The translations under genes were made by a program, and so were the position numbers. From assembly GCA_002633005.1 (NCBI GenBank), contig NMRA01000943.1, positions 16,531 to 80,530 of the forward strand: a DNA stretch of 64,000 bases, in the 5' to 3' direction. The notes below the pieces were generated by a model. The model made no database searches and was not told the DNA's origin. It saw only the letters and a program-made list of their open reading frames with translations. Below, one piece after another: positions 22,504 to 36,200 of this stretch (positions are counted from its first letter, which is position 1; every line of letters starts with the position of its first letter). This stretch comes from Phoronis australis (Eukaryota > Phoronida > Phoronidae).

Positions 22504-25500
22504 CTAGCTTGTGTGACCTTTTTGTTGGGAGCGTAGTCGACAATACTCTTTGAGCCTGTGTAGAGAAAGAACATGACTGTGATTAGACACCCTGTTTATA
22601 CACTTATGGTTATGTAAGACTCACAAAATTTAAATTTGTCTAAACATGGCTAACTTCATAGGATCATATCCCAGAAATGGCTGATCAGATTCATATGAAA
22701 CTTTCACACTATATACATGTACTATTAAAACTAGAAGTGTTCTTAAAAATGCGGTGCAATGGTCTTTAAAATGTACAATTTTGCATGTGAGCGGCTCATT
22801 AAGAATGAGGTTCCTCACCTGAAACCACTGTTTAGGTTTGAGTTTGCTCATAGAGTATATTGACAGTGCCGATGTTGAGTTTAGGCAAGCAGATTGGAAA
22901 TGGTGTTTGGTGGTCCAGAATTGAGGTTCAAAGTATGGAAACTGGAGTTAAGAGGCGGAGCCATGAAATCATTTCCACCCTCTGTAACCTGAGCGTTAAC
23001 TACTTCACTCAGTTAATGCAAGGCTAAACAATTTTAAGAATAAAGAACTTGGATAACGCATCCATCATCAAAAACGACTGTTGATGACTCGTACCTCAAA
23101 GCGTTGACCTTGATGAACCCTCCAGCATCAACGGGGTTGTAGTCGCCCTGTACATCCATGCTGTCAAAATGAATCATAATAATTACTTAGATGATGTTTG
23201 ACAACATACAACAAATTAAATATAAATTTATTGCACTGCTCTAAATCATCTTTGTGGTAACAGAAATAAAGTTTTGCCTTTGTAAGGACAATGTATGAGA
23301 TCGAATTGTCAAAATGAGAGGCCCAGCTTTCCTATCGTTTCACCGCTGATCAGAATGAAATCGCTACAATTTTCACCCTACAAGGCATACCACATTTGAG
23401 CAGCCCGCAAAGCGACCTCAAATGTAAGCATCCCACAAGGTCACAGTGACGCATGTTCTTACCTGACAAGCTCTTGGCTGTACAAGGAGTTGGGTGACTC
23501 CCTACTGTTGATGTACACTTGACCTTTAAACACAGACAAGGTCACTTTCCCATCTACGCTCTCCTGACTCATGTCAATACATCGTCTAGTGTACTCACAC
23601 TCAGGGCTGTACCAGAAACCTAACATGCAGACGGTAAATATTTATCAATTTAGGACTATTGCTAATTAAAACTGTAGTTCTCCATTTCCCAAAGATGTCA
23701 TTTTAACAAAGGGCTGTGGGATAGCGATCATACAGCACACAATTTCTCGAGACGACATCATGTTAGTAATATTTTAACCTGCTACATGTTCATTTTATCA
23801 TAGATATATGTGTAGCGTCTATTCAAAATCAACTGACAGCTAAGTAAGCAGGTAATCAATCGTCTAGTACGTAATACTTTCTAGATTAGAGGACTTGTAT
23901 CTCACACATGTATACAGTATGCATTGATTTTCATTATCAATAACAAGTAAGAGCAACGTGAATCATTTGCTAATGGTATGCTTCTGTATCATAAATATGG
24001 CCACTAGATTGTGCAAAATACATCAAAGCCATCTGTCAAACTTCAGAGAAGCAAATTGGAAAATAGAAAAAAAAAAAAAACAATTGCCACTAAGGGGCAC
24101 AGCGTTTGCCGGATTTTAGTGAAAGTCATCCTCGACCGTTGTCAATCTCATATAAATACACTTGCTAAATTTCATACAGATTCTGCAGTAGGTTTAAGAA
24201 GCGTAGAAATGAACATCATAACTGCCACCAAGAGGTGCCACAGCAAAGTCGTCTGAAAGTCATCGTCAACCATCCTCTTCTTACTATAAAGAACATGTCT
24301 GCCAGTTTTCACAATCATCCTTTAGAATGGTTGGGTTGACAGAGGGGTGGACTCAAAAATGGACATTAGGTGGCGCAAAATACCTCGATTCAATCCCAAG
24401 ACAGGAGGATAGCGTCATCTCACCAATAAATGCCTATATTCCAAATTTTATGAAAATCCATTAAGGACCCTTAAAGATATAGAGATACACGGAAAAAAAT
24501 AAAATTGCCATCAGGGGGCACAGTGGTATTTGAGATCTTGCGAAACTCGTCACCCTCTGTCATCAACCCCGCAAGAACACACCTGCCAAATTTCAGTAAG
24601 ATCCTGCAAGGGGTTTAGGAGATACAGTCTGGACGCCCAGACAGATATGACAGCAATATGCAACCTCATATAAATATGTGGGTGCATAAAATGGTTACAA
24701 ACATTTTTTTATTCAACATAACGTGCATAGTTGTTAAATCAAAATATTACACAAGGTTATGAAATATTAAGTGACGTTACAATTGCAGAATACAATAAAA
24801 CAGCATCAACTGGAAGCCCATCACCATGAATTTAAAAATTAATTAAATCGGTTTTTGGCCACAGTAAGATTATAAACCGGACGATCGCCACACAAATAAA
24901 AAAGTTCATGTTCAATTCAACATTTCGTCTTTTCATTAGACATCATCAGGATCATATTTACAACAATTTAGGACAACACGTGCCAACATACAGTTCCGGT
25001 AACATCCATAAAGTTAAGTGAGAGATATAGGGAATATAGCCAGAAGCTGGTCATCACCATAGTTGCAGGGTCACTGAGCTCTGCGTGTTATTCAGAGTAT
25101 CAGTGGCATGCTGGTTCTGAATGGCCAATGACTCTTTAATGTACAGTAACTCCTTATTAGGTTCTCTGCAGATAATACTAACTGAGTTAGCTTGGTGATT
25201 GTTGGCACGTGTTGTTCTAAATTGTTGTAAATATGATTCTGATGATGTCTAATGATCAAGACAAAACGTTGAATTGAACATAAACCTTTTTATCTGTACG
25301 GCTATTGTCTGGTTTTTAATTTAAAAATGAAATGAAGCTCACAGTAAAATTAGTCCAACAATTCGTTATCAATTGCTAGCAAGTCACAGAGAAGAGTGTA
25401 TTACTAGCAGTAAGGCTAACGTGCAGTCATGAAAATTTTCAATGTAGTCTCCAATAGGTTTAGTAACCTTTAGAAAAAACGTCCACAATCTTGACTTCAG

Positions 25501-28500
25501 CAGTGCCAAGCTTTCTAGTGGGACAACGAGATCGCCTTCAGCACTTCAGTCATACAACCCAGTCCCCCACTGGGATAGTTTGGGAGTTGCTGTCTAGACT
25601 GCAACTTTGCTGGAGCAATTCAACATCCCAAATGTTTACTTTGCGTAATAGAGCAATGTACAAGATCATGACCCAGACATGTTGCATAACTCAAACAGGC
25701 TCCTTTGACCTTGCGAGATATCCTGAGTATAAACAGAATAATTCCAACATGCAAGAATGCAATTACCTTCGTACACCTGCTCTGAAAACCTTGTGCCCAG
25801 GTACTGTTTTAGTCGGCGCACCTCTTTATCCAGGCAGAATGCCTCTATGTCCAGGTGAGCCTGGTACAGAATGGTACCACCAGAGGTCTCATAGACACCT
25901 GCATCAGTAATGGGGTACTTAGTGCTATATCAGACAGACTTAACACTGAGGTGTAGGCTACATGAATAGGATGAAATGTAGAAGATGACATCGTAAATGA
26001 ATGGAATCCGATATAACCACACCACTTGTCAGTGTTTATGCCTGGATTGTTAAAATTTATTGAGTAACGGAAAAGTAAGAGGTAGGGGATACCGTGCAAT
26101 GCAATTAGGACGTTGGGATGTAGAACTCCCAATTCTTGAAAATTTCATGATGGACATTTCGTCGGGTGTCGGTGCTAATGCTCCCAGATAAGACAGAAAG
26201 GTACAGTGAAATTGAAGGTGCTGGCCATGTTTGATTCTAGTTCGACAATCCTTACACTATCAACTAAACTGGCAAGCAAGACTATATGGTCGCTTCAGGT
26301 GAGATAATGGATGACTGTACTTTAGGGAAAGTCTTGCATCAAACCAGCAAATCTTTTTGAGATGCAACACTGGGGATAGGCTTTCGTTACAGGGAACAAC
26401 TAATTGTTAATACATCCGCAAGAACTTTTTTGGGTAAAATCACTAAAACACATTTTCGAATCCTTTTATTGGTCACCATGGACACAAGAAAGCAAACCCT
26501 CAGATTATATGATTTGGGGAAAATTCAAGGTTCACATAATTTTTAAGTTACTTTTAAGCACAGAAAAAGCAGCATTCTGCAAATAACTAATAATCACATT
26601 AAAAGGCTATTAATATGTAAATCTTCAACTGTAATGGAAATATAGATCACAAACATTTTGAAGTCTGGTCTGCACACCACCTATTGGCCACTGGCTAAAG
26701 CGTCTGCATGGTTAGCAGAGGGTCCTGGGTTCGAGTCCTGGTCGGGGACTGAAATCTTTTCAGACTAATGTTCATTTGGTCACGCGATGTGGTGTGCAGA
26801 CCAGACATAAAATTAATGTAATATTAAAAATTACTAAATTTCAGTTTCCATTCCCTAGTTAGTCATAATTGATTATTGACTTACTAACAAGGAACAATAC
26901 ATACCTTTTGTATAATATGAACAGATGTAAACTTGGCAACAGCTTAGTTTTCAAAATAAACCGGACGTTGATATTTGACAAAGGTTCAACACACAAAGCC
27001 AAGAGGAAATATCAATTTCTTTTTGACTGGACCATGTTTCTTCAATTCAGGCTATATTGCGACGAGTGTTGATCAACACACTTTACTAAAAATGCCAAAA
27101 CTTGTCTTATAAATAGCGTCATGTTAAATTTTGATTAAATTTTGACAAATGTACTGGTTCATTCAAATAAATGTTCTGACAAAATAATAAATAATCCTGG
27201 CAACACATTCGTCTAACTTTGGAAAGAATCTGAAAGAGTTCTAATTTCTTTTGAAAACTTCAGAATCTGTAGATTACATTAAGACCCAAGAAGCAGTGAG
27301 CAACACAGTTTATGAAGGTCATTTTTTCACCGACTGAAGCACAGAGTTTACAAACAAGACGAAAAATTTGACGAGAGTCACCAAACTTACAGCGGAATCC
27401 AAAAAAAAAAATTGAAGACATTTTACAAGAAATGAAGACCATTAATTATAAGAAACAAAAAAACTGCGAGCCGAGATATTCCTCAAGTTTTGGAAAATTG
27501 CGATACTTAGGACTTTCAGAAGCGTGTTACAAATTGAAAAAATTATAGTCGCACGCACGCCAAATGAAGCAAAATGTAAATCTGACCACCAGGTGGATGT
27601 GACTTTCATTTACCTCGTGAATTCTTCCCAATGAATCTGTTCTCAACAATATCAACGCACCCAACACCATGCTTTCCACTGCAAACAAAATCAGAACAGC
27701 GACGGCTTAAGAATTGGAATTTTAAGGAAATTTAGAGCATTAGCAGTTATTTTAGCTTCTGAACAAACTGATCTATGAAATGCATCAAATATTGATGCAC
27801 AAATGAATATTAAGACAATTTGGTGACCATGTACTATTTAATATGAAATGAAGGGTTGACAGATGATGCCTTTTTTGAAAGATCGTAGCATGTACTGTAC
27901 CACTGGCAAATTTCATTTGAGTTTCGACTCAAAAAGTGACCGATTGTGAATCACGTTCCAAATTAGTAAACTTTCAAACTCCACACAATGTGATTGGTCA
28001 ACTTGTGAGTCAGCTCCAAAGGCAGTGAATTTGGCCTGGGTCTCCAAAAATTACAAATAGCATCATAGAAAGAGACCTCGGAACTCTGTTTAATGCGTTA
28101 TTTTCCAACTATTTCAATATCAAACAAAATGAACTACCAAAATTATAATTTTATTAATTTTTCAAAGACTGGTCTCCTTTCTGAAAATATTGTCAACGAG
28201 TGTCCTTTTTATAATAACAGTAGAATGTAGACCATACACAGAGATTTAAACAGGATTTGATTTTATTCCCATCCATGCATCCTTTGTCACAAATATGTGA
28301 CGCAACAATTCGTCTTGTCCAACACATTGTGTGTGCTAAAATAAGTGAACAGTACCATTACACAGAAACGAAAAATACGAGACAATTAGGGAAACTCAAA
28401 ACATTACGCAATGGTATTTAAGCACAGGAAAAGATCGAGCGCATCGTTCACGACACAACCGTCGTTAAGGTTCTTGACCGACACTGCTACACCTGGGAAG

Positions 28501-31500
28501 AAATGTCAATGACTTGTCAATCAATAACCACAATTACCTGCACCAACCATGAATAACACAGGCTACACATACCAAACTACACAGCTGGACAGACTGCAGG
28601 CTACCTTTTCAATGTTCAAACTCTATACCACAGCTATCGCCAAACAATACTTTGAAAATTTATGGGCATTTTTGCAACTGTTTCAAACCCCTTCGAAAAA
28701 TTTAAAAAGGGCCAATTTGACAGCAGTACTATTTTTGTCCGAAATTGGAGTGATTTTGAGGCAGCAAATTCCTACAGATTTAGTAGATCATGAATGCCAT
28801 GGCAACAATTTCAAGGCTTGAAATAACAAATGACAAAAAAGAGAAAAGTTTTCTAGGTGGTGTAGAGGCTTGTGCCATAGAAATATTTTTTGTGTTGTGA
28901 AATTTAACTGAAAAAACGATTTTACATGAATGAAGTCGAAATAAGGATAAAAAAGAGACGAAGAAAGAGGAAATCAGAAATCAAATAAGAGGAAATCAAA
29001 ACCAAAAAAAATTTCAACCCTCTTAAAAGAGGAAATTTAAAAGCCCTGAATTTGCAGGGTGCCAAATTTCTTTTTCTTTATTAGTTGCACAATGTCAGAT
29101 TGTGACATAAAATTTGCCAAAAAGCATTCGCTGGAAGCTTTTGATTCGCAACACAAAGTAGTACAGTAAAAATTCTCGAGTTTGGTAGTCTCTGAAACTT
29201 GTGACACTGAAATTCCAGCCAAAATGGATCTGAAGAATGGGACAACTATTATACATTGTAAAGTCTGAACCGTAAAATTGTCAAAAACAGCTGCCAACAA
29301 AACTAACATCTTTTTGTAAGTTAGGCATGGCTAATATTAGTATTTCTAAAGTTGATACTGATCCAACCTTGAATAAAATAATTAATTTTCACTGTGTCCT
29401 AACTTGGAGACTTGTTACCATTATTGGCGACATTCTACCCCCTGCAAAGTATGAGTAACAAAACCTATGTTGAACTGAATGAAAAACTTAAGATTGCCAG
29501 AAATAAAATACTCCAAAAATTCCAATGACCAATTCAAAAAGGCATCAGTGCAGTGTAAGTTAAGTTTTGGCCAGATGGATATAGACTGCTGTTCACTTAC
29601 CAAACAAACCTATACGGTAACTATAGCAACAAAAGCCTTGTATACAAAAATCTAAAAGGACCACACTTAACAAGAAGTTAAAGTCACAATTCATCCACAG
29701 ACAACGTGCGCATAGAGCGGGGAATTGAAATGTTTACGGAACAACACTCGGTTTCTTGCACAAAATTTCACCAAGGACCCGGGACTTACCTAGCAACTGC
29801 CATGATAGCCATCACTGGGATAGCCAGTTTTAAAGAACGACAGCTTGGACATGGCCAAGAGAGAAAAAATGCTCGTTTTAAGATAACCTCAGCGAAAATG
29901 ATGGCTACATGAAGAATGTAACATTTCTGACTGTGTAAATTATATTGCAATTGGGTACAAATAATTGGTTCAGTTCCGTAAATATTCAAACATAAATCCA
30001 GATTACAGACTATTACCCACAATGTTTACCATCACTATCAAACTGATGATCGGAAATGCTGGCAGCCATAATTTTCCCTGTCCTGTGACCTCAGGGTGAC
30101 CGCATACGAAATCCCCCCATATGGCGAGACAGTATCAATCTCATGAATTTACATGGCAATTGCCCACTTTTCACATCCCAGAAGAGTCCCTGTCATGGAC
30201 CCCTCAAGGACAAGGAAATACTTGGCATGACAGCAGTACCTCGTTTGAATTCAATTTCAAGTTTGTCTGGTGACTTTCTGGGGTCAGTGGTCATTAAGAA
30301 AAGATCAGGTGCCTCAGTCTTGGGATCTTCAAGGATTCCAGCTTCATAACTAATGGAGAAAATGTCAAAGGGCAAAGGTTAACCTACTCTGTAATGCCAT
30401 AAACAACAAACAATAACAATAAAAAGAACTAATCTTAAATTTATCACGACTTATGAATTGATACCATTGTTGTAGTCCCAGTGTTTATAACATGTTCATG
30501 ATGGACAACTCTGCACCTGATTACCCATTGTTAATCTCCAAGGAAAGATAAACTCAGCTGAAGTTGGCCAATTGCAATGAAGATTAGGTAGGAATTTAAG
30601 GATAGCCAATCAATTGAGTTGTCAAACTAGACTCAGGTGAGGTATGAGTGTAGAATTCTTAACATGTTTGGGGCTTAACGAGTTATAGCCACAACAATAA
30701 GCAGAGATACTACCTGATGTGCATGCGATTTGCGTCCATGCTCCAGGGGGAGCTCTTGGTGACCGGTAGGGGTATGTTGTTCTTTTCGGCATAGTCTAGG
30801 AGATCAGTTCGACCTTTGAACCGCTCGAAGAACTCTGGCATCCTCCATGGAGCTATCACCTGCGTCAGATCAATTGACAATTCAACATGGCACTAAACAC
30901 GGAGAAACTAAAATGGAGGACACATTTAAACTCAAGGGGTTAACGAAAGCGGAGGACTTGAACCTCAAAATCCAAAAAATGATTTTCTGGTAAATATCAA
31001 ATGACTCTGACAGTTAATGGCTTCCAAAATTGAACAAGCTGCTCTGAGGCAAATCTTGGACTAGGCACGGGATAATTAGCACACAGAGTAATTAGCACAG
31101 GGTAATTAGCACTGAGTAATNNNNNNNNNNNNNNNNNNNNNNNNNNNNNNNNNNNNNNNNNNNNNNNNNNNNNNNNNNNNNNNNNNNNNNNNNNNNNNNN
31201 NNNNNNNNNNNNNNNNNNNNNNNNNNNNNNNNNNNNNNNNNNNNNNNNNNNNNNNNNNNNNNNNNNNNNNNNNNNNNNNNNNNNNNNNNNNNNNNNNNNN
31301 NNNNNNNNNNNNNNNNNNNNNNNNNNNNNNNNNNNNNNNNNNNNNNNNNNNNNNNNNNNNNNNNNNNNNNNNNNNNNNNNNNNNNNNNNNNNNNNNNNNN
31401 NNNNNNNNNNNNNNNNNNNNNNNNNNNNNNNNNNNNNNNNNNNNNNNNNNNNNNNNNNNNNNNNNNNNNNNNNNNNNNNNNNNNNNNNNNNNNNNNNNNN

Positions 31501-31863
31501 NNNNNNNNNNNNNNNNNNNNNNNNNNNNNNNNNNNNNNNNNNNNNNNNNNNNNNNNNNNNNNNNNNNNNNNNNNNNNNNNNNNNNNNNNNNNNNNNNNNN
31601 NNNNNNNNNNNNNNNNNNNNNNNNNNNNNNNNNNNNNNNNNNNNATTAATTTGTCAATTTTTTTCATATTACTGTAAAAAATCACACCAGCATTGTTTTA
31701 CTTTTTGTAGCAAGTTATAATCAGCCGACATCCCACACCTACCTCACAGTTAGGATACAAGGCGTAACAGCAGAGTTCAAAGCGTATTTGATCGTTCCCC
31801 TTCCCCGTGGCTCCATGAGAGATGTACTGGGCATTGTGGTCTTGAGCCACCTGCACTAAAGCT
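22504..31863 (-). CDS. ASS1: ASS1, argininosuccinate synthase, C-terminal three quarters (9 exons seen, 5' incomplete)
   Basis: ASS1 joins citrulline and aspartate using ATP, forming argininosuccinate, AMP and pyrophosphate (urea cycle, arginine and NO supply). Minus-strand exons in order: 31743-31863, 30714-30859, 30240-30349, 28408-28492, 27614-27678, 25767-25898, 23463-23619, 23095-23160 and 22504-22555. All are GT-AG and in phase, giving 310 residues. Diagnostic blocks are [18 protein letters not shown] (family signature), [80 protein letters not shown] and [15 protein letters not shown]; it ends [16 protein letters not shown]. Against about 412 aa in human, roughly 100 N-terminal residues with the SGGLDTS P-loop are missing. 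I searched up to 40 kb and did not find them. A minus-strand exon-like ATG frame (MKRPNPAEAE, 36260-36289, GTGAGT donor) may be a leader exon but does not join in phase to 31,863. Confidence 0.93.
24060..24690. repeat. Dispersed repeat in ASS1 intron, copy 1
   Basis: Shares ordered blocks with 32,580-32,995: TCACAATCATCC..., the GGTGGCGCAAARTACC box, the GGGAGGAYRGC.TCRTCTCAC box, TTTAGGAGATACAG.C, and the end GATGACGGCAATATGC.ACC followed by CATATAAATATGTGG. No terminal inverted repeats or tRNA promoter were seen. An old multicopy element of unknown class. Confidence 0.55.
24874..25314. mobile_element. Fold-back element with about 115-bp arms in ASS1 intron
   Basis: The left arm (24874-24987, starting AAACCGGACGATCGCC) is the near complement of the right arm (25199-25314, ending GGCTATTGTCTGGTTT); I estimate close to 90% pairing by eye. 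About 210 bp of loop lies between. The core includes TTCAATTCAACRTTT and ACATCATCAGRATCATATTT. No coding capacity. Transcribed within the ASS1 pre-mRNA it would form a long double-stranded stem. Confidence 0.7.
26649..26806 (+). mobile_element. Inverted-repeat element with a tRNA-like core
   Basis: Arms GTCTGGTCTGCACACCAC at 26663-26680 and its exact complement at 26789-26806 enclose a sequence with an A-box-like TGGCTAAAGCG and a B box GGTTCGAGTCC at about 26,727-26,737, as in a tRNA-derived SINE head. It shares the left flank AAACATTTTGAAGTCTGG and arms with the compact hairpin at 18,019-18,093, which lacks the core. Probably a pol III-type non-autonomous element. Confidence 0.6.
31121..31644. 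other. Assembly gap (524 n)
   Basis: Lies in the ASS1 intron between exons 31743-31863 and 30714-30859, whose products are contiguous in the family, so no ASS1 exon need be missing here. Confidence 0.99.
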
Positions 31864-31899
31864 CTGGAACCAACACAAAGTTAACGTCACACACTGACT

Positions 31900-34800
31900 A
31901 GCAAACTCTACGCTTAGTCTCAGTTAGTGATATTGTATGAAGGGGCCCAATGAGAACCTGGATATAATGCGACAAGTATGTTCTATTTATCATTTTTATG
32001 ATCCATTTTGTTTCCTCAGTTTTTCCATGTTATTCATCACTTTGTATTTAAATTTTGTCTAATTTGTAATTCTGTTAGTTTGTCTTTAATTGTCTTTGCA
32101 TGTTTTTACTGAGGGCCCCCATGGAAAGCAGTGTGAACTGATGGGGCTACCCTCATAGTAAATATTACATTTAATAATAAATAAATGTGAAAGCAATTTC
32201 TGAGATGCAAAGTTACAAAGTTAGCTGGATATTTTTCTAGGGTCCAGCATAACCTTAAAAGGGCATGCTTCAGATATGGGCCTATGTCAAGCGGTTGGAT
32301 AATGGTTTATAATTTGTGTGTTTAAGTATTAGTGTCCTACAATGGACATGCCATTAACTAATAAGAACATGAATCAGAGTTTCACTTGTTGGGAGAAAGA
32401 CAAGTGTTACACATTCATTTAATAATTATTAGACACTGTACAACCCAATCTAAATATATGCTATTCAATTCTCCCTAACCCACAACCTGCCAAGAGACAA
32501 CCATGGTTTTTACATTAATTTTTCTTACATAACCCACATGAAGGTAACAGTGGGTTATTGATCACCCAGATTTTTTAAGCACACTAGCAAAATTCAATAA
32601 AGATCCTAAACAGCATTTAGGAGATACAGCCATGGGCGCAAAAACAAACAAAACTACCACTATGAGGCGCCACAGTATTCAAAGTCGTTGGTAAATCATT
32701 GTCAACAGCCCTCTTCACAGTAAGATCATATATATGACAATTTTCAAAATCATCCCTAGCCTAGAGCGTATTGGTTGATAGAAGGGCAGACGCCAAACAC
32801 AGATTCGAAAATAGGAAAAATGGCCACTGGGTGGCACAAAGTACCGCGAAAACCGTCGAAAACGGGAGGACGGCATCGTCTCACTAACAGATGCTTTAGG
32901 AGATACAGCTATGGACGCCAAATGCCTAGACAGAGATGACGGCAATATGCGACCACATATAAATATGTGGACACATAACAAACAAGTGTGCTGCCCAACA
33001 GTTAAGGGTACCTTCTACATGCCCTCCCATGTATGTGCACATTTAGGCTGACATGCCTTTATTCTAAACAATGCCTCTTTAATTTTGTTTTTTCCAGTGT
33101 GCAATATTAATAAAATATATTTGAAGTGCAATTCCATTTGAGAAGGAGGTACAATATGATAACATTTTGATCAACTGTGAAACAAATATTCATCCTAGCG
33201 AATTAATTGATAGTACATCAATTGCCAGGTCTCATGGTAGCTTTCAATGCATAGATTAACTTTTGATTGATCTTTTTGTCTGACTGAGAAAATTGCTTCT
33301 AAAGGGATGTGACGGACGCACACACAGAACTTGAATTAAAAAAAAAGATTTTTGACATTTCTGTGAACTTTAAAAAAGTTACTTTAGTTTTATATGATCA
33401 TTTAGTGAAATGTTTGTGAAGTACAATACATTATGATATCTTCAAAGAAATTTTTGTCAGACAACTCAATGTAAGTAGAGTGAGTGTGAGGGATGTACGT
33501 ACGCTCTGAATTTCTAGTTAAACTCTGTGTTTCTTGTGGCTCGTCTTTTGCAAGTGATTAAAATTACATTAATATGGAGTGAAACTTATATTAATTAATC
33601 AAAATACACCTTTTGGATGAAATCATCACTTCAGTTAAGCCTATGGGCACATACACTAAGATGTAAAATTTTTCAACACATTTGATCAAATATATAAAAA
33701 CAGCCCCCTCAAATCCTCACTTCTCTTGAAAGTTGGTAAACAATGTGGAATCCGATGACAATAAGTGCGATCATCATTGTATATTTGATACCTGTTAGCA
33801 CTTAGGAAAACTGTTTTTGAGTTAAGTAGGAATACAAATGTGAAACTAGCCAGTAAGTGAATGTCGCTGTCCTGAGTGTGGAGTAGTTTAAAACATTACT
33901 AATCACCAGTTAAAAATGCATTTTGAGTATTTGTATTTTTGAATTAGGACTCATCCTAAGCTTGGGCACAGGTTGCGTGGGCGTGTCGCTGGTCTTTCTG
34001 ATGTACAAAGGCAAATGTTTTAAAAATATCCGTATCTTCTTATGACAAAGTCTCAAGCAGATAATTGGTTCAGCGTGGTTCAGTTGACCGCATCAACCTA
34101 TGGCATTCATATTGTAATCCAAGACACAGGTGATCTCTTACAGTGTAAAGGCAAACATTAAATAACATTAAATTTAGGCATATGTGGAGTTAATAAAATT
34201 ATCAGTGGCTTGACCTTATTAGTGATTAGAATATTCATTCAGCTTTTTAAGTCATGACTTCATTCTAATTTTAAAGAGAAGTGTTAAATAAAATCACACC
34301 AGGGTTCATAGAGGTATAATTATTTATTTCTAATTTGGCATTTTTTCAAGTTTCAGAGAACACAGTCAGATATTTCTTCTCCTCCCAGTTGGCATCCATT
34401 CTCGCTTAGTCTCCAACTATTCCCTTTTCTCATTTCTGAGCCCTAGTTCACTTTCCATGGAGTTCAATAGAGAAAAATAACCTTACTTAAAAAAATGCGA
34501 GATCAAGGTTTTTGATTTGTGAGAAATATGTGAAATCAAATTATGTAATCACCAATACTAAGAAATCAGTTCATAGAAGGCACCAAAGACATTGAAAAAC
34601 ACAAGAGTGACAAAAGCCAGTCAAGGTGAGCCAAAAATGCTTGATGAATTAGCTCACAGGTTGCTAGCTCTTAAAAATACCCAATGTCGGCTTTTTCAAC
34701 ATAAAGCATAGCACTGAAGGTCAGAGCAGAAAACTGTACGTTGATTCCAGGAGACCAACAAGTCGAGATGCGTTCATTACAAATTAACAGTTTGTTTTAT

Positions 34801-36200
34801 TTACATTCAAAATGAAGTCTGGTTGAATTCTTACTAAGAATCCAATAGATGGCGCTGTAAGGCAGAGCCTTTTTCAGTGGATCAAGCTGAATGAGTAGCA
34901 ACATATTTACTTGATTTTTATCTGTTTGTAAAAACTTAACAGTTTTAGGTTCTTAGATGTGAGACATATTTTATTTTCTGAAAGTCTGGAACATAAAAAT
35001 AAGACCTAAGGATATTTTTATTGGCTGCAAAATTGTATTTTCACAGCTGTGATGGACGTTGGTGACGGGATAGAAAAATTCTCTGTACATCTGTCACGCC
35101 ATTCATGACTTTAATAAACAGTCCCTGGAATCTGAAGTTTTGGTCAACAGTATTGACAAACAAGAGAACCTGAAATTATTTTAATTTTGATTGCAAACTT
35201 TTGACGTAACTGAACAAACTTGTTAGCAAATTTTTGTGATAAACATACAGCTTGATATCCAGGAAATGGAGGTTGACAATGTGCCACAGATCAAATGATA
35301 TTTTTTGGATAGTAAATAGACTTCGTGTGATTGCAAAAATTCAGTAATATAACTTAATTTAGCCATAATTAGCTTATGTGTAAAAATAATCAGTAACACA
35401 CATCAATATGTGGGTAATTTTTAAGGGACAAGTGACCCTTAAGTCATAATAAAATCTCCTCGAGATCAGAATGACTTGTATGGGACACAGACGATGGTGT
35501 GAAATGGAACAAAACATTGGTTTTGGCTATTTGAGGGCCAGCTTAATGCTATAGGTGATCGGGGGGGGGGGGGGGGGGCNAAACACTTTATACCATGAAC
35601 CCATGTGATATCAAGGTGTATCGGATTCTAAACAATAATTATACAATTGAATGCGACAGTGCAATTACCTGTTCAAATTTCAGCTCCATGGAAAAAATTA
35701 GAAAGTTTATCTGGGCTTTGAATGGGTAACTAGCCCGCATGGAGGCTTACAATATTGCAAACAGAAGAGAATCATGGTTATGATTCACACACAATAGGCC
35801 TTTTGAAAGTGAAATGAAGGTGGGTGAAAGTAGTTCTTTGTGAACTCTGTTCTTAATCGTGCAAGTCCCAGCAAACACAGCTTTAATAGGGCTTAATGGT
35901 CCTGGATGAGAAAATAGTTTTATCACCCCCTATGGTTTTTGAATAGACAGGCCTGGAATGTTACAACAATAGCACCCCGACCAGCAACTATAACTTATTC
36001 AAGGTAATATGTGTGTATGCTATGCCACAACTAAATTGATTGTGTGATTTTTTGCTGGAAGTATTATGTATATCAGCAAAGCGACAAGTCTTTTCAATGC
36101 TTTGTTTGGATTTCAGAAAAAATTCATCTTCACGAAATGTTTGGTTTATCAGTTGTCATGCCTTATGAAGGTAAACATAGGGGTTTGTGGAAAAGTGCTA
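31900..36200. other. Presumed ASS1 5' introns or upstream DNA, no coding exon recognised
   Basis: AT-rich. Contains a second copy of the dispersed repeat (32,580-32,995) and a poly(G) run ending at a single n (35,562-35,580). I found no frame matching the expected ASS1 N-terminal blocks. Confidence 0.5.
32580..32995. repeat. Dispersed repeat, copy 2
   Basis: Related to 24,060-24,690. The segment GGAGATACAG appears twice within it (near 32,620 and 32,890), and it ends with GACGGCAATATGCGACC and CATATAAATATGTGG. Confidence 0.55.

Noticed and set aside
26690-26750. A functional tRNA gene
   Set aside because: A and B boxes exist but stems do not fold as a standard clover-leaf, and the unit sits inside an inverted-repeat element.
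31092-31685. 197-codon open frame
   Set aside because: Almost entirely made of n.
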